Below, piece after piece: positions 23,133 through 32,290 of a stretch of DNA of 64,000 bases. The stretch is from JAEUKA01 sp035328405 (lineage in GTDB: Bacteria > Myxococcota_A > Polyangia > Palsa-1104 > JAEUJZ01). Each line of letters starts with the position of its first letter. The stretch's first letter is position 1. The notes beneath the pieces are model-generated. The model saw only the letters and a list, made by a program, of their open reading frames with translations, had not been told where the DNA came from and searched no databases. Both the position numbers and the translations under genes were made by a program. The stretch spans positions 20,629 to 84,628 of the forward strand of contig DAOLIT010000014.1 of NCBI GenBank assembly GCA_035328405.1. Direction: 5' to 3'.

Positions 23133-25247
23133 CTAAGCGACCGCCTCGGGCGGCTTCTTTTCGGCGACGATGAGGATCTGGCGCGATTCGGTGCCGTAGA
23201 AGCGATTGCGCAGCGCGTAGTTGCCGGACACTTCCAAAATGCGGAAACCGGCGTGGGTCAGGATCTTTCCGATTTCATGCAGGCTGTACAGGCGAATCGA
23301 GATGTCCTGGACGAGCTGTCTGCCGTCCTCCAAGACCAGTTGGCGCTGAACTTCCAAACGAGACGTGACGTAATTGAAATCGACTTCCTCGAGCACCATG
23401 CAGCCGTGGCCTTGCCACCAAACGCGCGTCGGCAGGTCGCCGATGAGGCAATCGCGGTTGATCAAGTCCAGCACAAACCGTCCACCCGTTTTGAGCGAAC
23501 GGCCCACGCTGGCGGCCACTTTCCGGTTGGTTTCGTCATCGAAATAACCAAACGTCGTGAAAAAACAGAACGCGCCGTCAAATTCACCGTCGAACGCCAT
23601 GTCGCGCATGTCCCCATGCACAAAATCGACATTCACACCGGCACGGCGGGCGGCCTCGTTGGCCCGAATGAGAAGCGGCAAAGACAGGTCCAACCCAACC
23701 GCGTGATAGCCTCGCGCGGCCAGTTCCATCGAGTGCCGACCGTAGCCGCAACCCAAATCCAACAAACGCGCACCGGCAGGCAGGTTGAGCGCAGAGAGCA
23801 GAAATTCGACCTCCTGCTCAGTCTGCGTGGGGGTCAAAAAGGGCAGCGTGAGAAGATAGTCTTCGTCGAAGATTTCCTCGAACCACTGCTTGCCGCGCTT
23901 TTTCTTTTTGAGTTTGCCTTCTTCGCCAAAACCAAGCAGACCCGACAGAGGCGGGACTGACAGCGCTTTTGAACTCGGCTGCGGTGCCATCGGAGCGACA
24001 GGCTTTGCATAGGAAGCAGGCGGCGGTGGCGGCGCGGGCGTTCGGGTCGCAGCAGGCGGTGGTGGTGGTGGCGGCGCAATTTTGGGTGGCGGTGGTGGAA
24101 TTGCAGGAACAGAGCCGCCGGTCGTTCGTTTTGTGTCGCTCGACGGGCTGACTTGGCTTGCGGCAGGAAGCGGAGCGGGCGCACGCACCTCGTCAGACGT
24201 TGCCGCATCGCTGAAATTGGTATCGATCTCATCGACCGACACCGTCGTGATCGGCCCGCTGTCGGCGCTTTGCCAAGCAGATTCAGACGAGCCGCTCTCT
24301 TGGTCTACCGCCGCTGGTGGCGTTGCTGCCGACGTGGCTAGCCAATGTGCCTTTTCATCGATTGGAGGAGAGCTCGCAATCGGTGCGGTAGCGGAAGGAG
24401 CTGGTTGAACGGACGCGACGGGTGTTTTTCCTGACGCCAAACCGTTCGGATCATCGCCATCCTCGACCAAGTGAAACTCGGCTTCATCCAAATGAACAAC
24501 AGGCGTTGCCCGCGATGGAGAAACGGGTTCCGAAAACAGATCGTCGTGCTCGTCCGTCGCTTCAGGAGAATCAGCAGAAACGACCGGCTCTGGGCGAGAA
24601 ACGCGGCTTGACGGAAGACGCTTGGCCGATCCGACCGCCTCGTTTTGCACGGATACCGGCAGCGTGTGGACATTCGGCGACGGTGACGAACTGAGTACGC
24701 CGTCCTCGACCGGCTCGTCGTGCTCATCCATCGCCGCAGCCACGGCAGCTACATGTGGGGAAATCAGTGACCCGTCGTCGTGCGAGGCCGGTGCGTCCTC
24801 AGAAAACGGCGTTTCATCAAAAATCACCGACGGAAGTGACATCGAATCCATCGGCATCGCAGGTGGCGTCGGGTCGTCAATCTCGCCAGACGTGGCTTTC
24901 GTCTGAGGACCGCCCTCTTGTGTGGGTTCCGATTCTTCCACCGAGGACACGGCGACGGGTTCGATCGACTCTTGGGTCGCAGCGGCATCCACCAGGTCAT
25001 CCAGACTCGCTTGTCCGTCGAAATCTTCCTGGATGGAGGGTTGTTTTTCCGCTGTTTCTTCCTCGGAAAATGCGGCATCCACCTGATCATCAAAGGACAT
25101 CATGGGTTGCGGCGGCGTTTTGCTCGAATTGGAATCCGCAACCTCGTTGTCGAACGAGCCTGTCGGTGCCAACACTGCGCCCACCTCGGCCAGCTCGTCT
25201 GAATCAAACGACAAATCGTCGCTGGGTATGCTTTGCTTTGTGCTCAA
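23133..25247 (-). CDS. Class I SAM-dependent methyltransferase with long acidic/Pro-rich N-terminal region
   Basis: 704 aa. The last ~250 residues form a methyltransferase: motif I LLDLGCGYGRHS, acidic residue in VGLDLSLPLLI, motif II/III HGDMRDMAF, then LKTGGRFVLDLINRD. The preceding ~450 residues are predicted disordered: acidic Ser/Glu-rich stretches followed by polyproline (IPPPPPKIAPPPPPPP). The frame opens at a TTG (25245-25247) 5 bp after the psd stop, with weak AGGG upstream. Acidic tracts plus polyproline suggest a protein-interaction arm. The substrate is unknown. Co-transcription with psd is likely. Confidence 0.78.
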   Translation of the reverse strand: MSTKQSIPSDDLSFDSDELAEVGAVLAPTGSFDNEVADSNSSKTPPQPMMSFDDQVDAAFSEEETAEKQPSIQEDFDGQASLDDLVDAAATQESIEPVAVSSVEESEPTQEGGPQTKATSGEIDDPTPPAMPMDSMSLPSVIFDETPFSEDAPASHDDGSLISPHVAAVAAAMDEHDEPVEDGVLSSSPSPNVHTLPVSVQNEAVGSAKRLPSSRVSRPEPVVSADSPEATDEHDDLFSEPVSPSRATPVVHLDEAEFHLVEDGDDPNGLASGKTPVASVQPAPSATAPIASSPPIDEKAHWLATSAATPPAAVDQESGSSESAWQSADSGPITTVSVDEIDTNFSDAATSDEVRAPAPLPAASQVSPSSDTKRTTGGSVPAIPPPPPKIAPPPPPPPAATRTPAPPPPPASYAKPVAPMAPQPSSKALSVPPLSGLLGFGEEGKLKKKKRGKQWFEEIFDEDYLLTLPFLTPTQTEQEVEFLLSALNLPAGARLLDLGCGYGRHSMELAARGYHAVGLDLSLPLLIRANEAARRAGVNVDFVHGDMRDMAFDGEFDGAFCFFTTFGYFDDETNRKVAASVGRSLKTGGRFVLDLINRDCLIGDLPTRVWWQGHGCMVLEEVDFNYVTSRLEVQRQLVLEDGRQLVQDISIRLYSLHEIGKILTHAGFRILEVSGNYALRNRFYGTESRQILIVAEKKPPEAVA

Positions 25248-25252
25248 GATGT

Positions 25253-26134
25253 CTAACCCTGTTTGCTCGGCGTGAGCCGCCCAATCGGTTGCCCCAAACG
25301 GACCGGGGTGCCAGCCGGAACATCGATCGATGCCCGCCCTGGCTCAAAGAGCAGGATGACTGTCGAGCCCAAGTGAAACATGCCAAGCTCTGCCCCTTTG
25401 CCAATCGGCTTTTCCTGGCCTGGTTCATAGTGGCAAGCGCCTCGGTCTGGCCCGCCGGCTGGTGTGGCCAACGCGGGTTCATAGCTAACGGTCATGTTTC
25501 CGACGCCCGTCGCTGCGACCATCGTGAGCGCCATTTCGCCGTGGTCTGTTCGCAAAAACGTCACCAGACGTTCGTTTCGCTGGAACAACTTGGGAATTGA
25601 TCGCACCGACAGCGGATTGACAGGGTATCGCGCGCCCGGAACGTGTCGAAAACCCGTGACAAATCCGTCGAGCGGACTGTGAACACGATGGTAGTTGTGA
25701 GGTGCCAAGTAGATCGTCGCGAAAGTCCCACCATCGAATCGCTGCGCTGCGCTTGTGTCGTGCAGAAGCCCCGCGACCGTGTACTCCTGCCCTTTCGCGT
25801 GAACGCAGTTGCCGTCGTGAATCAAACCGTGTGCGCTCAAAACACCGTCGCACGGCGCGATGAGGCTCTGTGGTTCTGCGGCGATCTGCCGCATGCCCGT
25901 CTGGAGAGGCCGACAAAAGAAATCATCGAAACGATCAAATTCCCCGAGCGGGCGATCCAGCTCGCTCAGGTCGATGCCGTAGACGATGGAAAAACTGCGA
26001 TACAGCGGATCTCGCAAAGGACGCGGGAGTTTTTGACGGGAAACCCAACCTACGCTGCGGCTCCACGCCTGCTTGGGCAACCAGTGGAGGAGTTCGGACG
26101 CCAAGCGGTCTGCGACGGGGATTTTACTCAACAT
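25253..26134 (-). CDS. psd: Phosphatidylserine decarboxylase
   Basis: 293 aa from the ATG at 26134. The frame is open to 26236, but 26134 gives the family-typical N-terminus and leaves a 107-bp divergent spacer before ftsH. Conserved segments are FDDFFCRPLQ, the catalytic His region LAPHNYHRVHSP and FHLGSTVILLFE. The LGST motif is the site of autocatalytic cleavage, where Ser becomes the pyruvoyl group. The enzyme makes phosphatidylethanolamine at the inner membrane. It is the first gene of a pair with the 704-aa methyltransferase. Confidence 0.92.
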   Translation of the reverse strand: MLSKIPVADRLASELLHWLPKQAWSRSVGWVSRQKLPRPLRDPLYRSFSIVYGIDLSELDRPLGEFDRFDDFFCRPLQTGMRQIAAEPQSLIAPCDGVLSAHGLIHDGNCVHAKGQEYTVAGLLHDTSAAQRFDGGTFATIYLAPHNYHRVHSPLDGFVTGFRHVPGARYPVNPLSVRSIPKLFQRNERLVTFLRTDHGEMALTMVAATGVGNMTVSYEPALATPAGGPDRGACHYEPGQEKPIGKGAELGMFHLGSTVILLFEPGRASIDVPAGTPVRLGQPIGRLTPSKQG

Positions 26135-26241
26135 ACCAGGACTACTATGCGGAGTTTGGCGGTTTTTTTCAACGAATCCGTTTTGGCTCGCGTGGGCGGG
26201 GTAGCCGAAAACGGGGGAGTCGAAGTAGAGTCCCATCGCAC

Positions 26242-28266
26242 ATGCTCAAAAACACAGTCTCAAAGCGCGAAACACCCGTCGGTGAGGCCGAATCGTCGGC
26301 CACCCACATGGGCACACATGTGAGTCCGCCTGTGAGTTTCGCGAGTGGAAAACCCAATCCACCTCGGTTTCCCGAAGGTCGCGGCGAAAAACCGCGCAGC
26401 AGCAGAACGCCTCGTCCAAGTTCCGAGTCGGAGCCGGGAAACGGGAGTTCACCCAAACTGTGGCTGTTCGGTTTGCTGCTGTTGGCGTTGCTCGGTTTGC
26501 CTCGTCTGTTTGGTCTTTCGGACAAGCGCATATCTTTCGATCAATTCGCAAACCTCGTCGCTGAGGCCAAGCTGCGCAAGGTCAGTTTCCAGGTGGATAC
26601 GATTGTGGGGGAAGGTGTGGAAGGCGCTGACAAGCGAGTTCCCATCTATCGAACCGGACGGCTTGAGACGGCAGAACGCGATTTGGTCGTCAAATTGAAC
26701 GAAAAGAAAATTCCGTACGACGCTGTGTCCACACCGTCTTTGCTCGTCACGCTTGGGTCGTGGATTTTGCCGATGGTGTTGCTGTTTTTTTTCGCCAACT
26801 GGCTGATGCGACGAGGCGGCGGAATCGGGGGCCTGTCGAATTCGGTGTTCAATTTTGGAAAAAACAAAGCCCAAGAATGGGGCGAAGCGGGGACGGGCGT
26901 GACGTTCGCGGATGTCGCGGGCCAACGCGAAGCCAAAGCGGAATTGGTCGAAATCATTGATTTTCTGACCTCGCCCGAGCGGTACACGCGGCTCGGAGGG
27001 CACATTCCGCGCGGCGTGATTTTGGTGGGTCCGCCAGGAACCGGAAAAACGCTTTTGGCACGAGCCGTGGCTGGAGAGGCAAAAGTTCCTTTTTTTTCGA
27101 TTTCCGGTTCGGAATTTGTCGAGATGTTCGTGGGCGTCGGGGCGGCGAGGGTGCGCGACCTGTTTGCGCAGGCGAAAGAAAAAGCGCCGAGCATCATTTT
27201 CATCGACGAGCTGGATGCCATCGGTCGGGCTCGGGGTGTCGCTGGTCCCGTTGTGACACACGAGGAACGCGAACAAACGCTCGACCAACTTCTGACGGAA
27301 ATGGATGGTTTCGACTCGACGGCGGGCGTGATCATCATGGCTGCAACCAACCGGCCCGAAATCCTGGACCCGGCGCTTCTGCGAGCGGGGCGATTTGATC
27401 GTCGGGTCGTGGTGGATCGTCCGACGCTAGAAGATCGCGTCGAGATTTTGGAAGTTCACGCGAAAAAAATCGTTCTCGACAAAACAGTGCGGCTGGAACG
27501 GGTTGCGGCGATGACGGCGGGACTCGTCGGCGCAGATTTGGCGAATTTGGTGAATGAAGCGGCGCTTCTGGCTGCTCGTCGAAAGGCCGAATCCGTCGGC
27601 GAAGTCGATTTTCAAGAGGCGCTGGAACGGGTCATCGCGGGCCTGGAACGAAAATCCCGACGGTTGTCCCCGAAAGACAAACAAGTGGTCGCATATCACG
27701 AATGCGGTCACGCGCTGGTGGCGACGCTTTTGCCGTCGGCAGATGAGGTAAAAAAGATCAGCATCGTGCCTCGTGGCGTCGGCGCGCTTGGTTATACGAT
27801 GCAGCAACCGAATGAAAAAGACGGCGATCGGTATCTGCTGACCCGTGCGGAATTGCTGGACAGGATTGCGGTGTTGCTCGGCGGGCGTGCGACGGAAGAA
27901 GAACTGCTGACCGATGTTTCGACGGGAGCACAGGATGATTTGTTGCGCGCGACGCAGCTTGCTCGTCGGATGATGGGCGAGTTTGGGATGTCGCAAGCGT
28001 TGGGTCTTCAGTCCTTCGACAGTGGCAAAGGGCAATTTTTGGACGTGGCTGGTTTCTCGAACCGAGAAGTCAGCGACGAAACTGCGCGGGCCGTTGACCA
28101 GGAAGTTCGCGCGCTGCTCGATGAACAATATGCGCGGGTTCGGGCGCTGATTCGGTCTCATCGCAGGGTGATCGAACAGGCCGTGAAAGAACTTCAAGAA
28201 CACGAGGTTCTCGACGGAGAACGCTTCCGCGAAATCGTGACCGAAAACGCACGAGGAAACACATGA
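26242..28266 (+). CDS. ftsH: ATP-dependent zinc metalloprotease FtsH
   Basis: 674 aa from the ATG at 26242; an internal ATG at 26308 is a possible alternative, and the open frame reaches back to 25870 over psd. Two membrane helices (LWLFGLLLLALLGL, ~75-95, and SWILPMVLLFFFANWLM, ~172-190) flank a periplasmic loop. AAA+ motifs follow: Walker A GPPGTGKTLLARA and Walker B IIFIDELDAIG. The zinc site is HECGH, with a distal Asp in TDVSTGAQDD. It degrades membrane and short-lived cytosolic proteins. Its stop overlaps the ATG of the sigma-54 regulator (ATGA), implying translational coupling. Confidence 0.95.
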   Translation: MLKNTVSKRETPVGEAESSATHMGTHVSPPVSFASGKPNPPRFPEGRGEKPRSSRTPRPSSESEPGNGSSPKLWLFGLLLLALLGLPRLFGLSDKRISFDQFANLVAEAKLRKVSFQVDTIVGEGVEGADKRVPIYRTGRLETAERDLVVKLNEKKIPYDAVSTPSLLVTLGSWILPMVLLFFFANWLMRRGGGIGGLSNSVFNFGKNKAQEWGEAGTGVTFADVAGQREAKAELVEIIDFLTSPERYTRLGGHIPRGVILVGPPGTGKTLLARAVAGEAKVPFFSISGSEFVEMFVGVGAARVRDLFAQAKEKAPSIIFIDELDAIGRARGVAGPVVTHEEREQTLDQLLTEMDGFDSTAGVIIMAATNRPEILDPALLRAGRFDRRVVVDRPTLEDRVEILEVHAKKIVLDKTVRLERVAAMTAGLVGADLANLVNEAALLAARRKAESVGEVDFQEALERVIAGLERKSRRLSPKDKQVVAYHECGHALVATLLPSADEVKKISIVPRGVGALGYTMQQPNEKDGDRYLLTRAELLDRIAVLLGGRATEEELLTDVSTGAQDDLLRATQLARRMMGEFGMSQALGLQSFDSGKGQFLDVAGFSNREVSDETARAVDQEVRALLDEQYARVRALIRSHRRVIEQAVKELQEHEVLDGERFREIVTENARGNT

Positions 28267-29675
28267 CCGAATGCCGCACCTTGATTGTCGATGACGAGGA
28301 AACGTACGCGCGTGCGTTGCAGCGACTGCTTGGGCGACGAGGAATCGAAGCAGACGTGGCCACGACAGCGGCAGAGGGCCTACATCGCGCCCGTCGGCAT
28401 CCGTACCATTTGGTGGTGCTCGACTACATGCTTCCCGACGGGACAGGCCTTGATTTGATACCGCCTTTGCGGCAACTGAAACCGTCGCCAGCGGTGCTGA
28501 TGATGACGGCGTATGGAACGATCGACAATGCCGTCGAGGCGATGCGCCGTGGTGCGACGGACTACGTTCCAAAATCCACAGCATTGGCCGATGTCGTCGA
28601 GCGGGTGGTCGAGGCCGAGCGCGTGGCCCGAACCGCACTCAAGGTCATTCCGGCACCAACAGCGACGATAAACCGAAATCTGCAACAGGAATTTTTGGGC
28701 GAATCGCCGGGCATTCGAGAGGTGCGGGATCGCATCCAAGAAGTCGCGCAATCTCCTGATACGACAGTGCTTTTGTGCGGGGAAAGCGGCACGGGAAAAG
28801 GCGTCGGGGCGCGAGCGATTCATGCGCTCTCGTCGCGAGCCAGCGAACCGTTTGTGTCGATCGATTGCGTCGCGCTGCCTGCTCCGCTGGCCGAAAGTGA
28901 GTTGTTTGGGCACGAAAAGGGTGCGTTCACGGGTGCGGAAAAACTCAAACCGGGTCGGCTGGAAGTGGCAGGGCGGGGAACGGTGCTGCTCGACGAGATT
29001 GGCGACATGGAACCGAGCCTTCAGGGCAAGCTCTTGCGCGTGTTGGAAGAACGGACGTTCGAGCGCGTTGGCGGCGTTCGTCAGATTTCGCTGGAAGCGC
29101 GCGTGATTGCGGCGTCACATCGCGATTTGGCGCAGCTCGTCGCAGAAAAAAAGTTTCGGCTCGATTTGTTCCATCGGCTGTCGGTGTTTCCGATTCACAT
29201 TCCCGCGCTCCGAGATCGCGGCCACGACATCGTGCTTTTGGCCGAGCATTTTCTGTCGGAATTTGGGGAACGGACGGGCAAGAAACTGGCGCTTCATCGG
29301 GAAACGAGCGAGCTGCTGTTGCGCTATGACTTTCCCGGCAACGTGCGGGAACTGCGCAATTTGATGGAGCGGTCGGCGATTCTGACCGCAGCGGTGCCGG
29401 GCGAAACGGCTGTCGTGATGCCAGAGCATTTGCCGCCGCGCGTGTCCGAGATGACGGTGCAGCGCCAACTTCTGTCGCCTCCGCCGAGCGCGCCGCGCAA
29501 TGAAAACGGGCTCACGGTGACGTTTGAACCGGGACGCGACACCCTCGAAAACTTGGAGAGGCGGCTTTTGGAAGAAGCGTTGCGCATGTCGGGCGGCAAA
29601 AAAGTCAAAGCCGCAGAAATGCTGGGAATTTCGCGGTTTGCGCTCCTGCGCCGCGTCGAAAAATACGGTTTGTAA
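28263..29675 (+). CDS. Sigma-54-dependent response regulator, NtrC/AtoC type
   Basis: 470 aa. The receiver domain (1-~118) has acidic DDEE and the phospho-acceptor Asp in VVLDYMLPDGTG. The AAA+ domain (~145-380) carries Walker A GESGTGKG, the sigma-54 contact loop GAFTGA and LFHRLSVFPIHIPALRDR. A C-terminal Fis-type helix-turn-helix ends the protein (GGKKVKAAEMLGISRFALLRR). It activates RpoN promoters after phosphorylation. No partner histidine kinase is present in the window. The ATG overlaps the ftsH stop by 4 nt, an unusual pairing. Confidence 0.93.
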   Translation: MTECRTLIVDDEETYARALQRLLGRRGIEADVATTAAEGLHRARRHPYHLVVLDYMLPDGTGLDLIPPLRQLKPSPAVLMMTAYGTIDNAVEAMRRGATDYVPKSTALADVVERVVEAERVARTALKVIPAPTATINRNLQQEFLGESPGIREVRDRIQEVAQSPDTTVLLCGESGTGKGVGARAIHALSSRASEPFVSIDCVALPAPLAESELFGHEKGAFTGAEKLKPGRLEVAGRGTVLLDEIGDMEPSLQGKLLRVLEERTFERVGGVRQISLEARVIAASHRDLAQLVAEKKFRLDLFHRLSVFPIHIPALRDRGHDIVLLAEHFLSEFGERTGKKLALHRETSELLLRYDFPGNVRELRNLMERSAILTAAVPGETAVVMPEHLPPRVSEMTVQRQLLSPPPSAPRNENGLTVTFEPGRDTLENLERRLLEEALRMSGGKKVKAAEMLGISRFALLRRVEKYGL

Positions 29676-29683
29676 AAAGCGCG

Positions 29684-30853
29684 CTATTTCGCCTGATTCG
29701 GCGGAAGTTGTTGCGAAAACAGAACGTGACCGTACCCGGAACAGACGACGTGCGGCTCTCGTGTGTTGTCTTCTGCGACATCGTGCGATACCGCAACACC
29801 TGTGGTCCACGCAACCACACTGGTTTCATCGAAGTAGGCGTTTTGCCCTGCTCGAACGGGCAACGAATGCAGCAGCGACGGCGATCGCAACACAAGCTCG
29901 CCGGGGCCTTTGAGGAAAAAAGCAGGCGGTGAACCGTCGGAGCGCGACATAGCGCCGTCTTCAGACAGGAGCGAAGGCACACACGCCACGAGAGCGGCCC
30001 GGCGCAAAAACAGAGCTTCTCCGTCCGCCAAAGACAGAACCGAAAAACGACCGCCCTGTGCGGACAGCAACAGCTCGCCACGACCATCAACAGAAAAAAA
30101 AGAGGTCGTTTCGGATGGTGCAGCACGCGCGTCTTGGTCTGAAAAGGGCAAAAAATCCAATGCGCCGACGCAGGCCAATACGCCCTCGCCGCGCACAGAC
30201 ACCTGGCCCGCGATGCGAATCAGCAAAAGCCCATCACGGGTCAAAGAAAACAGCGACGGAGCTTCTCCCAAAGACGAGGCTGCCAGCAGATCGGCCAGCG
30301 ACGGCGCGCAAGGGACCGATTTTTCCTCGACAACCGGTTCTGCGACGCGAGGTGGTCGAGCCTGCGGCCCTCGTTTTTCCACAGAAACCGACTCGACCGG
30401 CTGTCCACCCAATTTGGCATCGACTTCGGCGACCAAATCGTGCTGACCGGCTTTGGCCAAAATCGGACGCGCCTCGGCAAAGAGACCCGCGCGAAACAGG
30501 GCCAAACCGTAATAACTTTGAACGCGCGTGTTGTCGGGTTCGTTGCGTGCAACCAGGGCCAAATGAACGACAGCTTGGTCAGGCTTGCCTCGGCGCAGCT
30601 CACACAGCCCCAGGTTCAGGCGCAGCGTGGCGTCGCCCGGATGCTCGGACAGAAGCCGCGTATACACTGTGTGCGCTTCGTCCATCCGTCCGCCCTGAAA
30701 ATGCAGCAGACCCAGCAAATTCAGTGCCCGCACATCACGCGGCGCAAGACGCAACGCCTGCGCAATTTCGCGGCTCGCTTCGTCCGTTTTTCCTGCTCGG
30801 AGAAATTCCCCCGCCGACTGCAAATGCGCGAGCAGCTTGGTCTCTGCGTCCAT
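29684..30853 (-). CDS. TPR protein with C-terminal AIM24-like domain
   Basis: 389 aa. The first ~140 residues hold three or four TPR units (DVRALNLLGLLHFQGGRMDEAHTVY; ATLRLNLGLCELRRGKPDQAV). After a linker, residues ~190-389 resemble the AIM24 beta-roll family, with repeated hydrophobic strands and Gly turns (GELLLSAQGGRFSVLSL; FFLKGPGELVLRSPSLLHSL). That family has no clear bacterial function. It is downstream of tsaB and folK on the same strand (15 bp after the folK stop), and its end is 8 bp from the convergent sigma-54 regulator gene. Confidence 0.72.
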   Translation of the reverse strand: MDAETKLLAHLQSAGEFLRAGKTDEASREIAQALRLAPRDVRALNLLGLLHFQGGRMDEAHTVYTRLLSEHPGDATLRLNLGLCELRRGKPDQAVVHLALVARNEPDNTRVQSYYGLALFRAGLFAEARPILAKAGQHDLVAEVDAKLGGQPVESVSVEKRGPQARPPRVAEPVVEEKSVPCAPSLADLLAASSLGEAPSLFSLTRDGLLLIRIAGQVSVRGEGVLACVGALDFLPFSDQDARAAPSETTSFFSVDGRGELLLSAQGGRFSVLSLADGEALFLRRAALVACVPSLLSEDGAMSRSDGSPPAFFLKGPGELVLRSPSLLHSLPVRAGQNAYFDETSVVAWTTGVAVSHDVAEDNTREPHVVCSGYGHVLFSQQLPPNQAK

Positions 30854-30868
30854 GGCTTCTTGTCGATA

Positions 30869-31366
30869 CTACAACCAGCCCACGGGCTGTGTCTTTGAAG
30901 AAGCGCGCGGCAAGCTGACGAGCAAGTCCGACAATGGAACGCCCAGCGCCGGATGAATCAGCGACGGGGCCAAATCCAGCACAGGCCGCAGTGCAAAAGC
31001 GCGCTCATGTAGTCGCGGGTGGGGAATCACGAGTTTTTGTGTGACCAAGACCGTCTCGCCCGTTCGCCCGAGCAGCAACAGGTCCAAATCGAGCGTGCGC
31101 GGCGAGCACCGTTCGCCGGTCCGTGTTCGTCCCGCCAGGGCTTCGATTCGGTGCAGCCCTTCCAAAAGCGCCTCCGGCACAAGTTCCGTGACCAGCCACA
31201 ATGCGGCGTTCAGAAACTTCGGCTGAGGCGGTCCGCCCACCGGATCGGTTTCATACACCGCCGAACGAGCCTGCACGCGACCGAACTTCATGAGTTCTGC
31301 CGTCGCATGCCGCAAACTTCGCAACCGATCGCCCAAATTCGATCCCAAGCCGATCACCGCGTCCAT
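30869..31366 (-). CDS. folK: 2-amino-4-hydroxy-6-hydroxymethyldihydropteridine diphosphokinase
   Basis: 165 aa from the ATG at 31366, preceded by GAGG; the frame is open to 31486. HPPK hallmarks are the N-terminal GLGSNLGDR, the pterin site around YETDPVGGPPQPKFLN, the metal/ATP signature RTLDLDLLLLG and the family C-terminal motif IPHPRLHERAFALRPVLDLAP. It transfers pyrophosphate from ATP to the pterin in folate synthesis. The start overlaps the tsaB stop by 13 bp, so the two are coupled. Confidence 0.95.
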   Translation of the reverse strand: MDAVIGLGSNLGDRLRSLRHATAELMKFGRVQARSAVYETDPVGGPPQPKFLNAALWLVTELVPEALLEGLHRIEALAGRTRTGERCSPRTLDLDLLLLGRTGETVLVTQKLVIPHPRLHERAFALRPVLDLAPSLIHPALGVPLSDLLVSLPRASSKTQPVGWL

Positions 31367-32100
31367 GGTTGCGCCTCGGTGCTGTCTGACGATTTGCTGG
31401 ACATGGCCACATGATCTTCTGCCGCAGACACCGTGATGTACGTCGGCAGCGCGCTGGCCAAATGCGCAACGTCCCCTTGCCGCCATTTTTCCAAACCGAG
31501 CCGCGCAAACACGTCGGGGGCCGCTGTGACCTCGGGTTTTGCAAGCACACCAGGCAATGTCGAGAGCACTGGATACCGCGCTGCTCCGTTGCCCAGCACG
31601 AGCAATTCAGAAGAAACCGTTGCCAGCCGTTCCGCCAAGATCGCAGGGTCCCACGCGGTGTCCTCTAACAGCGTCGGTGTTTGTTTGAGCACATCCAAGA
31701 GCGCGCCGCTCGCATGTTCCGACGGAACCAACCTGGCGTACACCCGGTCGCGGAACGCATCCATCGTGGCCAGCACCGAACGCTCGCCAGCGTGGGCACT
31801 CGCCAACGCGCCCAGAGACGACACAAGCACCAGTGGCAAAGACAGCGCGTAACACAGCCCTTTGGCCGTCGCGCAACCGATCCGCAAGCCCGTAAACGAG
31901 CCGGGACCTGCGCACAGCGCCACACACGACAGCGCATGTGGTGAAGCCGACTGTTCCGCAAGACATTCCGAGACGAGCGACAGCAAGGTTTCAGAATGCG
32001 TGGTCACAATCCGTCGTCGGCTCGATACCATTTGGGTGTTTTCGTCGAGCAGTGCAACGCCGCAGTGCTGCGTCGCCGTATCCAAGGCCAGAATTTTCAC
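31354..32100 (-). CDS. tsaB: tRNA threonylcarbamoyladenosine biosynthesis protein TsaB
   Basis: 248 aa from a GTG at 32100. That start has TAGAAGG 7 nt upstream and gives the standard VKILALDTATQ N-terminus, so it is preferred to the open frame at 32148. The ASKHA-fold protein shows HSETLLSLVSE and the family signature CAGPGSFTGLRIGCATAKGL. TsaB partners TsaD and TsaE in making the t6A modification of ANN-decoding tRNAs; it is a non-catalytic paralogue of TsaD. First gene of the tsaB-folK-TPR/AIM24 run, divergent from lon. Confidence 0.93.
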   Translation of the reverse strand: MKILALDTATQHCGVALLDENTQMVSSRRRIVTTHSETLLSLVSECLAEQSASPHALSCVALCAGPGSFTGLRIGCATAKGLCYALSLPLVLVSSLGALASAHAGERSVLATMDAFRDRVYARLVPSEHASGALLDVLKQTPTLLEDTAWDPAILAERLATVSSELLVLGNGAARYPVLSTLPGVLAKPEVTAAPDVFARLGLEKWRQGDVAHLASALPTYITVSAAEDHVAMSSKSSDSTEAQPWTR

Positions 32101-32170
32101 GCAGCGCCTTCTACCACGACAGGTCCGCAAAGCACGAGAGCCGCGCACAATGTGACCCCTCGGCCCGCTA

Positions 32171-32198
32171 TTGCGTGCGAGAAGTCAGGCACTATCAT
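32171..32198 (+). promoter_or_regulatory. Possible sigma-70 promoter for lon
   Basis: TTGCGT (-35 like, 32171-32176) and TATCAT (-10 like, 32193-32198) are 16 bp apart in the divergent tsaB/lon spacer, about 90 bp before the lon ATG. This is a consensus resemblance only; no heat-shock CIRCE element was seen. Confidence 0.3.
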
Positions 32199-32290
32199 AA
32201 GCCGCACTGTGCAGTCGCTTGGGCCAAACGCGACGAGCCACGAGGAAGTGCTCACACGGTTTGGCTGACCGACGCCTGAAGGAGAATGTG

